Notes: generated by a model from the sequence alone, not told the origin. A stretch of 9,022 nucleotides of DNA from Verrucomicrobiota bacterium (GCA_009908535.1 JAAAOD010000252.1:1-9022), one strand, 5' to 3'; counted from the stretch's first letter, positions 1-7,348 are shown. Numbers and translations are program-made.

Positions 1-2016
1 GACGGGGTTGCAGGAATTGACTGGGATAGACAGATCGAGCGGATCCGTTCTCTGAGTTCGCATGCGCCGGCGGCAAGTTGGCCGCTGATCACGCGCTGCG
101 AACGTCACCTTACGAGGCATCCATCCCCGGACCGGGAGTTGCAGCTGGGCCTTGCCTCGTTGTTCGCCAGGGCCAGGCGGGAAGGGTACACCCGCTCACG
201 CGCCGACATGGTGGATTGGCGGAACCGGCTGCCGGGGGACTCCATAGCGGAGGAACGCCGCCAGCGGGCGCGCCTTCATTTGGCTGTTGCGGAGCTGGAT
301 ATTCGCTACGGGCGGCCGATGAAGGCCTACGATTTTCTCCTGAAGGCGATGGAAAGCCTTCCTTCCGCTGCGAAGTGTAATCCGGAAAGAGCGCGTTTGC
401 TTCAGCTTTCGGCGCGGATGAATCTTCTGCTGGAGCGTCCCCTGCGGGCGGAGGCTGTCCTGCCTGTCTTACGGGATTTCCCCTGCGACCAGCGGTTCAA
501 CCGCTATCCCGACCTGCTGTCGGCCAAAGTCTATGGCAGTTACGGACCGGTGGACAGTGTGGCGCTGGAGCGGATGGAAGGTTCGCTTGACCGTTTCGGG
601 GAAAAACTCGGGGCGGACCTGCCGGCGGAGATACTGGCCGCGTACTGGTACGAGCGGATCCGCCTTGCCCTGCTCCGGGGCAAGACGGAGCGGGCCGGTT
701 TTTTCCTGAGGGAGGCGGAGGCGACGCTCGCCACCCTCCCGGAAGGTCTTTTTCATACCCGGTTCCGCATGCTGCGCTGGTTGTACGATCTTCCTTCCCC
801 GGCCGGGAAGGACGAGAAAGTCACGGCGGTTGAATTACAGATGGCCTTCGCAGAGGCGGCGTACCCGGCCGCTTTTGACGAGATGCTTCTGGATGCGCGC
901 CGTCTGGCCGAGGCAAGGCGGGACGATTCGCCTTATTCACCTGAGCGCGCATTGGAGGAGAACCCGGGGATGGCGGCCGTGGGGAAACCGGAGGAGCTGG
1001 CGGAGCGTTTATCCCTGCGCGGACTTGACCGCCGGTGGCTTGCGCAGAGGAATCTGCTCAGGCCCGTTTCGACGAACGCCAGCAGCCAGGGCGTTCTGTT
1101 CTACATGTTTCTGATTTCCCTTCTTATTCTCATTTTCTGTCTGGCGCTGCTGCTGCGCAACCGGATGACGCGTCATGTCACAGAAGAGCTGCGGGAGACG
1201 GTGAAGAAGGCGCGCAAGGCGGAACAGGCAGCGGAAGCCGCGAACCGGTACAAAAGCCAGTTTCTTGCCAACGTCAGCCATGAGATTCGGACACCGATGA
1301 ACGGCATCGTGGGGATGGCCAGCCTTCTCGACGACCTCGTTGAGGATCCGCGGCAGCGTCACTGTCTCGAAACCATCCAGCTTTGCAGCCAGAACCTGCT
1401 GGTCCTGCTGAACGACCTCGTTGATCTGAGCCGGATCGAGGCGGGAACGCTGGAGGTTGAGCAACGGCCCTTCTGCCCCAAGGAGCTGCTTGCGCAGTGC
1501 CGTGTCCTAGCCGAGGATCGCTTTCGCAGGAAGCGCATTCCGCTGGTGATCGAGAGGGACCGCTCGCTTCCGGACTGCCTTGTCGGCGATCCTGCGCATA
1601 TCGGCCAACTGCTGATGAAGCTTGTTCTCAATGCCCTTGACCAGACGGAATCCGGGAGCGTGAGCTTGTCGGCATCCTTTACGCAGGGAATCGGGATGAC
1701 GGGGACCCTCATCTTAATCGTGGAGGATACCGGAAACGGCTACCCCGAAAGTTCCGTGCCTCTCCTTTTCGAACCCTTCGCGGAAAGCAATGCCGGTTCG
1801 GTCGCCAACCAGAGCGGACTGGCCCTCTCGATCAGCCGCCGTCTTACCGAAGCGCTCGGGGGACGCATCGGTGTGGAGAGCAAGAGGGGGGAAGGAGCGC
1901 GCTTCACCGTCCGTCTCCCGGTTCGCCGAACGGAGCAGGCCCCGGAGGAACTGCCCTACCGCTTCCACACCTTTCCCTTGCGCAAGCGCGGGGATTCCGC
2001 CGTCCTCTCCGGATGA
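1..2016 (+). CDS. Sensor histidine kinase with helical-repeat N-terminus (5' end outside window)
   Basis: This is a membrane-bound sensor kinase that should autophosphorylate on a histidine and pass the phosphate to a response regulator. The frame is open from base 1 with no stop, and the protein-like sequence before the first usable start codon (TTG at 139) continues smoothly, so the gene begins upstream; 671 codons are visible. Counting from base 1, residues about 1-300 are rich in Ala, Leu and Arg helices and resemble TPR-type repeats. Residues 364-385 form a hydrophobic membrane segment. A charged coiled coil (about 390-420) replaces a HAMP domain. The H-box FLANVSHEIRTPMNG carries the phosphoacceptor His427. 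The ATPase domain shows the N-box Asn544, a G1 box DTGNG (576-580) and a weak G2 box QSGLAL (604-609) where GTGLGL is usual. There is no receiver domain and no adjacent response regulator in view. The stop overlaps the next gene's start. The ligand is unknown. Class call is firm; ATP-binding competence is less certain. Confidence 0.9.
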   Translation, partial: DGVAGIDWDRQIERIRSLSSHAPAASWPLITRCERHLTRHPSPDRELQLGLASLFARARREGYTRSRADMVDWRNRLPGDSIAEERRQRARLHLAVAELDIRYGRPMKAYDFLLKAMESLPSAAKCNPERARLLQLSARMNLLLERPLRAEAVLPVLRDFPCDQRFNRYPDLLSAKVYGSYGPVDSVALERMEGSLDRFGEKLGADLPAEILAAYWYERIRLALLRGKTERAGFFLREAEATLATLPEGLFHTRFRMLRWLYDLPSPAGKDEKVTAVELQMAFAEAAYPAAFDEMLLDARRLAEARRDDSPYSPERALEENPGMAAVGKPEELAERLSLRGLDRRWLAQRNLLRPVSTNASSQGVLFYMFLISLLILIFCLALLLRNRMTRHVTEELRETVKKARKAEQAAEAANRYKSQFLANVSHEIRTPMNGIVGMASLLDDLVEDPRQRHCLETIQLCSQNLLVLLNDLVDLSRIEAGTLEVEQRPFCPKELLAQCRVLAEDRFRRKRIPLVIERDRSLPDCLVGDPAHIGQLLMKLVLNALDQTESGSVSLSASFTQGIGMTGTLILIVEDTGNGYPESSVPLLFEPFAESNAGSVANQSGLALSISRRLTEALGGRIGVESKRGEGARFTVRLPVRRTEQAPEELPYRFHTFPLRKRGDSAVLSG

Positions 2017-2855
2017 TGGCGAAAAGCGACGAGCCTCTCTCCTCGGCGAAGTCCCCTCCGGCGGAGGGACTGATTTCCATGATCGGTCTTTTGCCCCTGC
2101 CCGGGAGTCCCGGTTACGGCGGCGACATCAACGCCATTTTGGAGCAAGCGATCCATGACGCGGAGGTGTGCCAGAAAAATGGCACGGAAGCGCTGCTGAT
2201 CGAAAACAGCGGGGACCTTCCGTATATCAAGCCACCCCTTCCGGCAGAGGCGATCGGGGTCGTGGAAGCGGTGGCGCACGCGCTGCGTGGCCGCTTTCCG
2301 GGGCCAGTCGGCCTGCAACTTCTCGAGGCCGCGAATGAACAGGCGATGGAAGTGGCGGCGCGGACGGGACTGGATTTCCTGCGCGTGGAAGCCTACGTCT
2401 TCGCGCATATCGGCGGCGCCGGCCTGATTGAAGGCTGCGCCGGGCGGCTCCTGCGCCTGCGCCGGAAGCTGCGGGCGGACCGCATCCGCGTCTACGCCGA
2501 CATCCGCAAAAAGCATTGTTCGCATGCGATAACGGGGGACCTTCCGTTGGAAGAACATGCCCGCCAGGCGGCCTTCTTCCAGGCGGACGGCCTTATTATC
2601 ACGGGGCCGCGCACAGGGGCGCCGCCAATGGTGGAAGACCTCCGTTCCGCGGCGGAAGCGACCCGTCTCCCCGTGCTGACTGGATCGGGCATGACCACGG
2701 AGAACATCGGGCGGTTCATCGACCACGCCGACGGTTTTATTGTCGGTTCCACCTTCCGGCGGGACGGGGCCTTTCTGGGCGAACTGGAGCCGGAACGCCA
2801 CCGGAGTTTCCGGCAGGCCTTTCAGCACTTGAAATCCGTTTCCCGCGACCGATAA
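2013..2855 (+). CDS. BtpA/SgcQ family TIM-barrel protein
   Basis: This 280-residue protein matches the BtpA/SgcQ family in length and motif order. Visible motifs are MIGLLPLPGSPGYGGD (23-38), IENSGDLPY (63-71), FLRVEAYVF (122-130), GLIEG (137-141), ADIRKKH (162-168), ITGPRTG (196-202), GSGMTTEN (224-231) and DGFIVGSTFRRDG (240-252). The last three resemble the phosphate-binding end of a beta/alpha barrel. In cyanobacteria BtpA affects photosystem I stability. SgcQ-type relatives are annotated as putative nucleosidases or sugar-related enzymes, so the reaction here is unknown, and a photosynthetic role is unlikely from the context. The first 18 residues precede the conserved barrel. Two tandem ATG codons (2013 and 2016) could start it; 2013 overlaps the kinase stop as ATGA, which suggests translational coupling. 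No Shine-Dalgarno motif precedes either. Family assignment is good; function is not known. Confidence 0.85.
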   Translation: MMAKSDEPLSSAKSPPAEGLISMIGLLPLPGSPGYGGDINAILEQAIHDAEVCQKNGTEALLIENSGDLPYIKPPLPAEAIGVVEAVAHALRGRFPGPVGLQLLEAANEQAMEVAARTGLDFLRVEAYVFAHIGGAGLIEGCAGRLLRLRRKLRADRIRVYADIRKKHCSHAITGDLPLEEHARQAAFFQADGLIITGPRTGAPPMVEDLRSAAEATRLPVLTGSGMTTENIGRFIDHADGFIVGSTFRRDGAFLGELEPERHRSFRQAFQHLKSVSRDR

Positions 2856-2864
2856 TCCCGCTTT

Positions 2865-3509
2865 ATGAGGAATGGTTTATTCGTTTTTCTGGCTCTTGTC
2901 ATGGTCCTCGGGATCGGCGGTTGCCGGAGCAAAAAGGAACTGGAGCTGTACGCGCCGGGAGACACGGAAGTCTGGCAAACGGTCGACCGTGAGGAGCGCG
3001 CCCGTCAGGCCGCGAACAATCCCATGGTGGAACTGGTCACCAACCGTGGCCGTATCGTCCTCGAGCTTTTTGAGGAGGAGGCTCCGCGGTCCGTGGAGAA
3101 CTTTCTCGAGTACGCGGAGGACGGCTTTTACGAGGATACCCTGTTCCACCGCGTGGAAGAAGGACTGGTCATTCAGGGCGGAGGGTTTACGGAGGATATG
3201 GAACGCAAGGAGACGCGCGCACCCATTCCAAACGAGGCCGGCAACGGATTGCGCAACCTTCGCGGAACCGTCGGCATGGCCCGTACCCAGGCGATGAATT
3301 CCGCCACCTCGCAGTTCTATATCAATCTTGTCGACAATGCCGCTTTCAACGGGGACGGGGAGACGGGCGGCTACGCCGTTTTCGGTCGGGTTTATGAGGG
3401 CATGGATGTCGTCGATGCGATCGCGATGGTGGAAACCGGCACGGAGGGCGGTATGCGCAACGTGCCCCTTGCACCGGTCGTGATTGAGGAAGTCCGCGTT
3501 CTCGATTGA
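2865..3509 (+). CDS. Cyclophilin-type peptidyl-prolyl cis-trans isomerase, lipoprotein
   Basis: This enzyme catalyses cis-trans isomerisation of prolyl peptide bonds and probably assists protein folding outside the cytoplasm. The 214-residue product begins with a short basic end and a hydrophobic stretch that finishes in GIGGC, a plausible lipobox with Cys20 as the lipidated residue, so it is probably an outer- or inner-membrane lipoprotein facing the periplasm. A charged linker (21-53) leads to a single-domain bacterial cyclophilin fold (about 54-214). The characteristic residues are present: FHR with catalytic Arg96, Gln104 in VIQGGGF, TVGMAR (135-140), SATSQFYINL (146-155) and YAVFGRV (170-176). 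The gene follows the BtpA-like gene by 9 bases and precedes the methyltransferase by 11. No Shine-Dalgarno motif is seen before the ATG, but the signal peptide fits this start well. It resembles PpiA/PpiB-type enzymes; the substrate is unknown. Confidence 0.93.
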   Translation: MRNGLFVFLALVMVLGIGGCRSKKELELYAPGDTEVWQTVDREERARQAANNPMVELVTNRGRIVLELFEEEAPRSVENFLEYAEDGFYEDTLFHRVEEGLVIQGGGFTEDMERKETRAPIPNEAGNGLRNLRGTVGMARTQAMNSATSQFYINLVDNAAFNGDGETGGYAVFGRVYEGMDVVDAIAMVETGTEGGMRNVPLAPVVIEEVRVLD

Positions 3510-3520
3510 GCCGGTGTGCC

Positions 3521-4399
3521 ATGGACATCGCCGGTCCGGAAATCCTCACCCCGTCCTGGCCGGAGTACAGCCTCCTCGACAGCGGAGGACGCCGCAAACT
3601 GGAGTGCTTCGGCGACACTGTTCTGATCCGCGGCGAGCCGAAGGCCTGGTGGCGGGCGGACGAGGCGGCCGACTGGCGGCAGGCAGTCGCGGAAATCAAG
3701 GACGCCGGGGGAAACTGGCGCCTGCGCGGCAAGGCCGCTCCCGAGCGCCAGTGGGTGCTCTCCTACGGCAATGTTCGCCTTGAGGCCCGCCTGACCAATG
3801 GTTCCAAGCATGTGGGCATCTTTCCGGAGCAGGAACCGCACTGGCAATGGCTCGAAGAGCGCCTGCGCCGCCGGTGGAGGCCCCGCGTCCTGAACCTGTT
3901 CGGCTACACCGGAGCGGCCAGCCTCGTCGCTGCGGGAGCGGGAGCGGAGGTGACCCATGTCGACGCCTCCAAGCCTGCCCTCAGCTGGGCGCGCCACAAC
4001 CAGGCCCTCAGCGGACTGGAGGACGCGCCCATCCGCTGGCTGCTCGACGACGCCTTCAAGTTTGTCGCCCGCGAAATCCGGCGAGGCCGCCGCTACGACG
4101 GTATTCTGCTCGATCCCCCCAGTTTCGGTCGCGGACCGAAAGGGGAGATCTGGAAAGTGGAGAACCAGATTGGTACCCTGATCGAAAATCTTGCCGAACT
4201 TCTCAACCCGGAGGGATTGCTCATCCTGACCCTGTACAACCTCGAGGCCTCCAGCCTGATGCTGAGCAACCTGCTGCAGGAGCATCTTCAGGGAGGGACG
4301 CTGCAATTCGGTGAACTCGCCTTGCGGGAGGCCAGCAAGGATCGCTTTTTACCCTTGTCCCTTTATGCTCGCTGGGAGGGCGCCAATGCGAATGATTGA
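3521..4399 (+). CDS. Class I SAM-dependent methyltransferase, RlmI/RlmK-like
   Basis: This 292-residue protein transfers a methyl group from S-adenosylmethionine, most likely to RNA by family resemblance. The SAM-binding motif I is LNLFGYTGAAS (124-134), followed by an acidic residue at the end of beta-2 (Asp148, HVDASKPAL) and a DDAFKF element (176-181). Motif IV is LLDPPSFGRG (196-205). This order matches the COG1092 group that contains the 23S rRNA methyltransferases RlmI and RlmK. It is clearly shorter than RlmI (about 396 residues), and its N-terminal 75 residues may be a reduced substrate-binding domain rather than a full PUA domain. ATG at 3521 is chosen as the start. A TTG at 3506 in the same frame would add five residues and overlap the preceding stop; neither has a clear ribosome-binding site. 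The exact RNA target cannot be read from the sequence, and a protein target is not excluded. Confidence 0.88.
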   Translation: MDIAGPEILTPSWPEYSLLDSGGRRKLECFGDTVLIRGEPKAWWRADEAADWRQAVAEIKDAGGNWRLRGKAAPERQWVLSYGNVRLEARLTNGSKHVGIFPEQEPHWQWLEERLRRRWRPRVLNLFGYTGAASLVAAGAGAEVTHVDASKPALSWARHNQALSGLEDAPIRWLLDDAFKFVAREIRRGRRYDGILLDPPSFGRGPKGEIWKVENQIGTLIENLAELLNPEGLLILTLYNLEASSLMLSNLLQEHLQGGTLQFGELALREASKDRFLPLSLYARWEGANAND

Positions 4400-4405
4400 A
4401 TCAGC

Positions 4406-4708
4406 ATGAAAGCGTACAGCACCGATTTACGGGGGGTGACGCTCGTCGATCCGGACGAGAAGGAACGTGCGCGGATCCTCGCGGAGGCGGCCGAGGCGGC
4501 GGAATCGGATTATCCGGAAGTTTTTCTCAGTGTGCCGGGACTCGGCACGATCAGCTTTCGGTACGGTGGGGTGATGGTCTGGGAAACCGAGGAGGGCGGT
4601 GAATGCTGCCTGCGGGGATGTGATGTGGAAGGCGCCGCTTCGATCTGGACCCATTGTGTGCGGGGAGAGAACGCGGCCTTGGAAGCGCTTTCCTGGGAGC
4701 AGCTCTGA
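4406..4708 (+). CDS. Small uncharacterised protein with clustered cysteines
   Basis: I do not recognise this 100-residue protein. It starts 6 bases after the methyltransferase stop and ends 18 bases before the transporter, so it fills an otherwise empty slot in a tightly packed co-directional run, and codon use resembles its neighbours. Residues about 16-34 are a charged, Ala/Glu-rich likely helix. Residues 38-62 look like a set of beta strands (FLSVPGLGTISFRYGG and VMVWE). Four cysteines lie at 67, 68, 72 and 84, with His83 beside the last, an arrangement that could bind a metal or form disulphides, although this is only an inference. There is no signal peptide or membrane segment, so it should be cytoplasmic. 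It could be a lineage-restricted partner of the methyltransferase or an unrelated passenger. The chance that it is translated is good given the fit between stops and starts. Confidence 0.7.
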   Translation: MKAYSTDLRGVTLVDPDEKERARILAEAAEAAESDYPEVFLSVPGLGTISFRYGGVMVWETEEGGECCLRGCDVEGAASIWTHCVRGENAALEALSWEQL

Positions 4709-4726
4709 CAGGGGGCGGTCGATTCC

Positions 4727-5659
4727 ATGGGACCCGCCTTTCTCACCGTCCTTCTCTGGAGTTACTGCGTCATCGCGGCAAAAAGATCCGTTGATCAACT
4801 CGGGGAGAATCTCGCCAATCTGGTCCGGCTGATGGTGGCAGTGGGGGCCCTTGGCAGCCTTGCCCATCTGCTCGGACCGGGGCTTGGCGGCGGCGGGCTG
4901 TTCTTTTTCTTCCTCAGCGGAGCGATCGGGTTTGGATTCGGGGACATCGGCGTCTTTTACGCGCTGCCGCGCCTCGGTTCGCGGCTGACCCTCCTGATGG
5001 CCCAATGCCTCGCCGCCCCGGTGGCCGGGGTCGCCGAATGGTGGTGGCTGGGGACCGCGCTGAGCGGGAGGCAGATCGCGGCGGTGACGATCATCCTCGT
5101 CGGCATCATCATCGCCCTTGCGCCGAAATCCATTCCCGCCGGCACCATGAAGGCCTTCCTCGGCGGCATCGCCTTCGGCGTCATCGCCGCCCTCGGTCAG
5201 GGGATGGGCGCGGTGCTGAGCCGGAAGGCCTACGCCGAGGCGGCCATGGGGGGAAACTGGGCGGGGGACCAGAGCGTCGGAGAGAGCATCCTCATGGGGG
5301 CGACCACCGGCTACCAGCGCCTGCTGGGAGGCCTCCTGATCGTCGCGGTCTTCTACCTGTTCAGCATCACCTACCGACCGTGGAAAACGTATCCACGAGA
5401 TCCCTACAAAGAGGACCGTCTGCCCGCGAAGGCGAAGTATGTTCTCCTCAACGCGGCCTCCGGGCCGATCTTCGGGATTATCTGCTTCCAGTGGGCCCTG
5501 GCCACGACCCCGAGTGCGATCGTGCAGCCGATCGTGGCCATGACGCCGCTGGCCGTCATGCCGATGAGTTATTTTCTGGAGGGGGACTGTCCCTCGGCGC
5601 GGGGAATTCTCGGCGCGCTCGTCAGTGTCGTTGGCGTAGTTTTGCTCGCAATGGCCTAG
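4727..5659 (+). CDS. EamA/DMT superfamily transporter, ten predicted membrane helices
   Basis: This 310-residue integral inner-membrane protein resembles drug/metabolite transporters with two EamA-like halves. Hydrophobic segments are visible at roughly 3-18, 32-50, 57-80, 86-106, 115-133, 141-163, 196-215, 238-258, 262-284 and 291-309, giving the usual five-plus-five arrangement. The second half shows the typical family ending: a Pro-rich helix (TPSAIVQPIVAMTPLAV, 261-277), then FLEGD (283-287) and a Gly/Val-rich last helix. Two polar stretches are longer than usual: residues about 165-195 between helices 6 and 7, and 216-236 (with RPWKTYPRDPYKED) between helices 7 and 8. The substrate cannot be inferred; family members move amino acids, sugars, nucleotides or other metabolites. 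A purine-rich run at 4710-4715 lies about 11 bases before the ATG and may serve as a weak ribosome-binding site. It precedes purE but need not share its pathway. Confidence 0.87.
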   Translation: MGPAFLTVLLWSYCVIAAKRSVDQLGENLANLVRLMVAVGALGSLAHLLGPGLGGGGLFFFFLSGAIGFGFGDIGVFYALPRLGSRLTLLMAQCLAAPVAGVAEWWWLGTALSGRQIAAVTIILVGIIIALAPKSIPAGTMKAFLGGIAFGVIAALGQGMGAVLSRKAYAEAAMGGNWAGDQSVGESILMGATTGYQRLLGGLLIVAVFYLFSITYRPWKTYPRDPYKEDRLPAKAKYVLLNAASGPIFGIICFQWALATTPSAIVQPIVAMTPLAVMPMSYFLEGDCPSARGILGALVSVVGVVLLAMA

Positions 5660-5680
5660 GCCAAGAACGGGATTGCTCCG

Positions 5681-5699
5681 CTATGCGCGGCCAGCATAG
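5681..5699. repeat. Imperfect inverted repeat in the EamA-purE gap
   Basis: In the 49-base gap before purE, CTATGC (5681-5686) and GCATAG (5694-5699) form perfect 6-base arms around a 7-base loop. The stem can extend by three more G-C pairs beyond a two-base bulge. No T-run follows, so it is not a convincing intrinsic terminator. Its closeness to the purE start (9 bases) would allow it to act as an operator or as an RNA hairpin near the initiation site. The function is unproven and a chance repeat is possible. Confidence 0.35.
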
Positions 5700-5708
5700 T
5701 GCGGTGCC

Positions 5709-6209
5709 ATGAAGGAAAGCGTACCCGGGAAAGTCGGTATCATCATGGGAAGCATCTCTGACTGGGAGACCATGAAGGCGGCGGCGGAGATCCTTGATGA
5801 ACTCAGGATCGTATATGAAAAGGCGGTGGTGAGCGCCCATCGCACGCCGCTGAAAATGGTCGAGTACGCCCAGTCCGCCGCCGACCGCGGTCTCAAGGTG
5901 CTCATTGCCGGCGCCGGCGGCGCCGCGCACCTGCCCGGCATGACGGCCTCCCTGACCACCCTGCCGGTCCTGGGAGTTCCCGTGCAAAGCCGTGCTCTCA
6001 GTGGCATGGATTCGCTCCTTTCCATCGTGCAGATGCCGGCGGGTATCCCTGTGCCGACGATGGCCATCGGGGAGGCGGGGGCGCGCAACGCGGCGCTCTC
6101 GGCGGCCTCGATCCTCGCCCTGCAGGACCCGGGCCTTGGGGAGCGCATTGAGAGTTATCGCGACCGCCTGCGCGCCAACGTCGAAGAGACGAAATTTCCC
6201 GAATCATGA
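5709..6209 (+). CDS. purE: N5-carboxyaminoimidazole ribonucleotide mutase (PurE)
   Basis: PurE converts N5-CAIR to CAIR in de novo purine synthesis, using the product of PurK encoded next to it. The 166-residue length is normal for class I bacterial PurE, which forms an octamer in the cytoplasm. The motifs are all present: MGSISDW (13-19) for substrate phosphate binding, SAHRTP (42-47) with the catalytic His44, AGAGGAAHLPGM (67-78), GVPV (89-92), and a long C-terminal signature GMDSLLSIVQMPAGIPV (99-115) followed by MAIGEAGARNAAL (118-130). Pairing with a full PurK confirms the mutase type rather than the class II AIR carboxylase. The ATG at 5709 has no Shine-Dalgarno motif and lies just after an inverted repeat. 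The stop overlaps the purK start by four bases (ATGA), which suggests coupled translation. No purine riboswitch is visible upstream. Confidence 0.97.
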   Translation: MKESVPGKVGIIMGSISDWETMKAAAEILDELRIVYEKAVVSAHRTPLKMVEYAQSAADRGLKVLIAGAGGAAHLPGMTASLTTLPVLGVPVQSRALSGMDSLLSIVQMPAGIPVPTMAIGEAGARNAALSAASILALQDPGLGERIESYRDRLRANVEETKFPES

Positions 6210-7348
6210 GCGATCCGATTCTTCCCGGAGCGACCCTCGGCATGCTCGGCGGCGGCCAGCTCGGGCGCATGTCTCTGCTCGCCGGTCGGCAAATGGGCTA
6301 CCGTTTCGCCGTCCTCGAACCGAAAGCGCCCTGTTCGGCTGGGGCCGTCGCCGAAGAACACTTCGTCGCGCCCTACCATGATGCGGCCGCCCTCGCGCGT
6401 TTCGCGGCGAAGGTGCAGGTCGCCACGCTGGAATTTGAAAACATCCCTGCCGCGACCCTTGACGCCCTCGAAGGAAAGGTGGCGGTCCGGCCGGGACGGC
6501 AGGCCCTCCGCATTTGCCAGAACCGGGCGCGGGAGAAGGCCTTTCTCAGCGAGAACGGGTTTCCCTGCGCGCCCCATGCGCTGGTGGAAAGCCTTGAGCA
6601 ATTGCAGGAAGCCGCCGGGCGCATCGGCTTTCCCTGCGTTCTGAAGACGGCGGATTTCGGTTACGACGGAAAGGGCCAGCAGCGTCTCGAATCAGAGGCC
6701 GACCTGCCCCCGGCATGGGAATCCCTTGCCGGGGAGCGCGCGGTGCTCGAAGGCTGGGTCGATTTTCTGGGGGAATACTCCGTGATCTGCGGTCGCAACA
6801 GCAGAGGAGAGCAATGCGCTTTTCCGCTTCTGCACAATACCCACTGTAACCATATTCTGCATACATCGACCAGTCCGGCCGGCCTCGATCCGGCTCTCGA
6901 AAAGGCGGCCGTCGAGTTGGCGGCGGCCATCGCCGACCAACTGGACCTCGTCGGTCTCGTCGCGGTGGAGCTGTTTCTGACCCCGGAGGGCTGGCTGGTG
7001 AATGAGCTGGCCCCCCGTCCGCACAACTCCGGTCATCTTACCATCGACGGGCACTTCACGAGCCAGTTCGAGCAGCACGTCCGGCTGGTCTGCGGCCTCG
7101 CGCCGGGGGCGACCGACCAGCACACCCCGGCCTGCATGCTGAACCTGATTGGAACGGCGGCGACGCCCCCGCCGGAGCTGCTCGCCGACCTACTCGCGGA
7201 ACCGCGGGCGAAGCTGCACTTGTACGACAAAGGCGAAGCGCGCCCGGGACGGAAGATGGGCCACGTGACCTTCCTCGCCGACCGTGTGGCAACGGCCCGG
7301 CAACTCGCCGATGAATGGGATCAACGCCTTTCCGCGCCGCAAAAGTAG
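6206..7348 (+). CDS. purK: N5-carboxyaminoimidazole ribonucleotide synthase (PurK)
   Basis: PurK uses ATP and bicarbonate to carboxylate AIR to the unstable N5-CAIR, which PurE then rearranges. The 380-residue protein has the normal size and three-part ATP-grasp layout. The N-terminal domain begins with LGMLGGGQLGRM (11-22) and contains ATLEFENI (73-80). The ATP-grasp core shows CVLKTADFGYDGKGQ (144-158) with ATP-contacting Lys147, EGWVDFLGEYSVI (182-194), VAVELFL (252-258) and the metal/phosphate-binding signature NELAPRPHNSGH (266-277). The C-terminal part carries KMGHVTF (350-356). No catalytic motif looks damaged. Its start overlaps the purE stop, and its stop is followed after a single base by the oleC start, so the three genes are probably on one transcript. 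Confidence 0.97.
   Translation: MSDPILPGATLGMLGGGQLGRMSLLAGRQMGYRFAVLEPKAPCSAGAVAEEHFVAPYHDAAALARFAAKVQVATLEFENIPAATLDALEGKVAVRPGRQALRICQNRAREKAFLSENGFPCAPHALVESLEQLQEAAGRIGFPCVLKTADFGYDGKGQQRLESEADLPPAWESLAGERAVLEGWVDFLGEYSVICGRNSRGEQCAFPLLHNTHCNHILHTSTSPAGLDPALEKAAVELAAAIADQLDLVGLVAVELFLTPEGWLVNELAPRPHNSGHLTIDGHFTSQFEQHVRLVCGLAPGATDQHTPACMLNLIGTAATPPPELLADLLAEPRAKLHLYDKGEARPGRKMGHVTFLADRVATARQLADEWDQRLSAPQK

Noticed and set aside
78..380. A plus-strand open frame in another phase near the start of the window
   Set aside because: The kinase frame is open across the same bases and gives more protein-like sequence that continues into the recognised domains.
1956..2828. A 290-codon minus-strand open frame opposite the BtpA-like gene
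   Set aside because: It lies fully antisense to a gene with conserved barrel motifs and shows no domain of its own.
3392..4306. A 304-codon minus-strand open frame opposite the methyltransferase
   Set aside because: It covers the SAM-binding gene in antisense and its product has no recognisable motif; it is a composition effect.
5681..5699. The inverted repeat before purE as an intrinsic terminator
   Set aside because: No run of T follows the stem and the stem is short, so it does not meet the usual pattern.
5005..5712. A 235-codon plus-strand open frame inside the transporter gene
   Set aside because: Its product is Arg/Gly/His-rich and featureless, while the overlapping frame encodes ten clear membrane helices.
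5905..5930. A GGC/GCC-rich repeat-like stretch inside purE
   Set aside because: It encodes the conserved Gly/Ala-rich AGAGGAAHLPGM motif and is explained by coding constraint.
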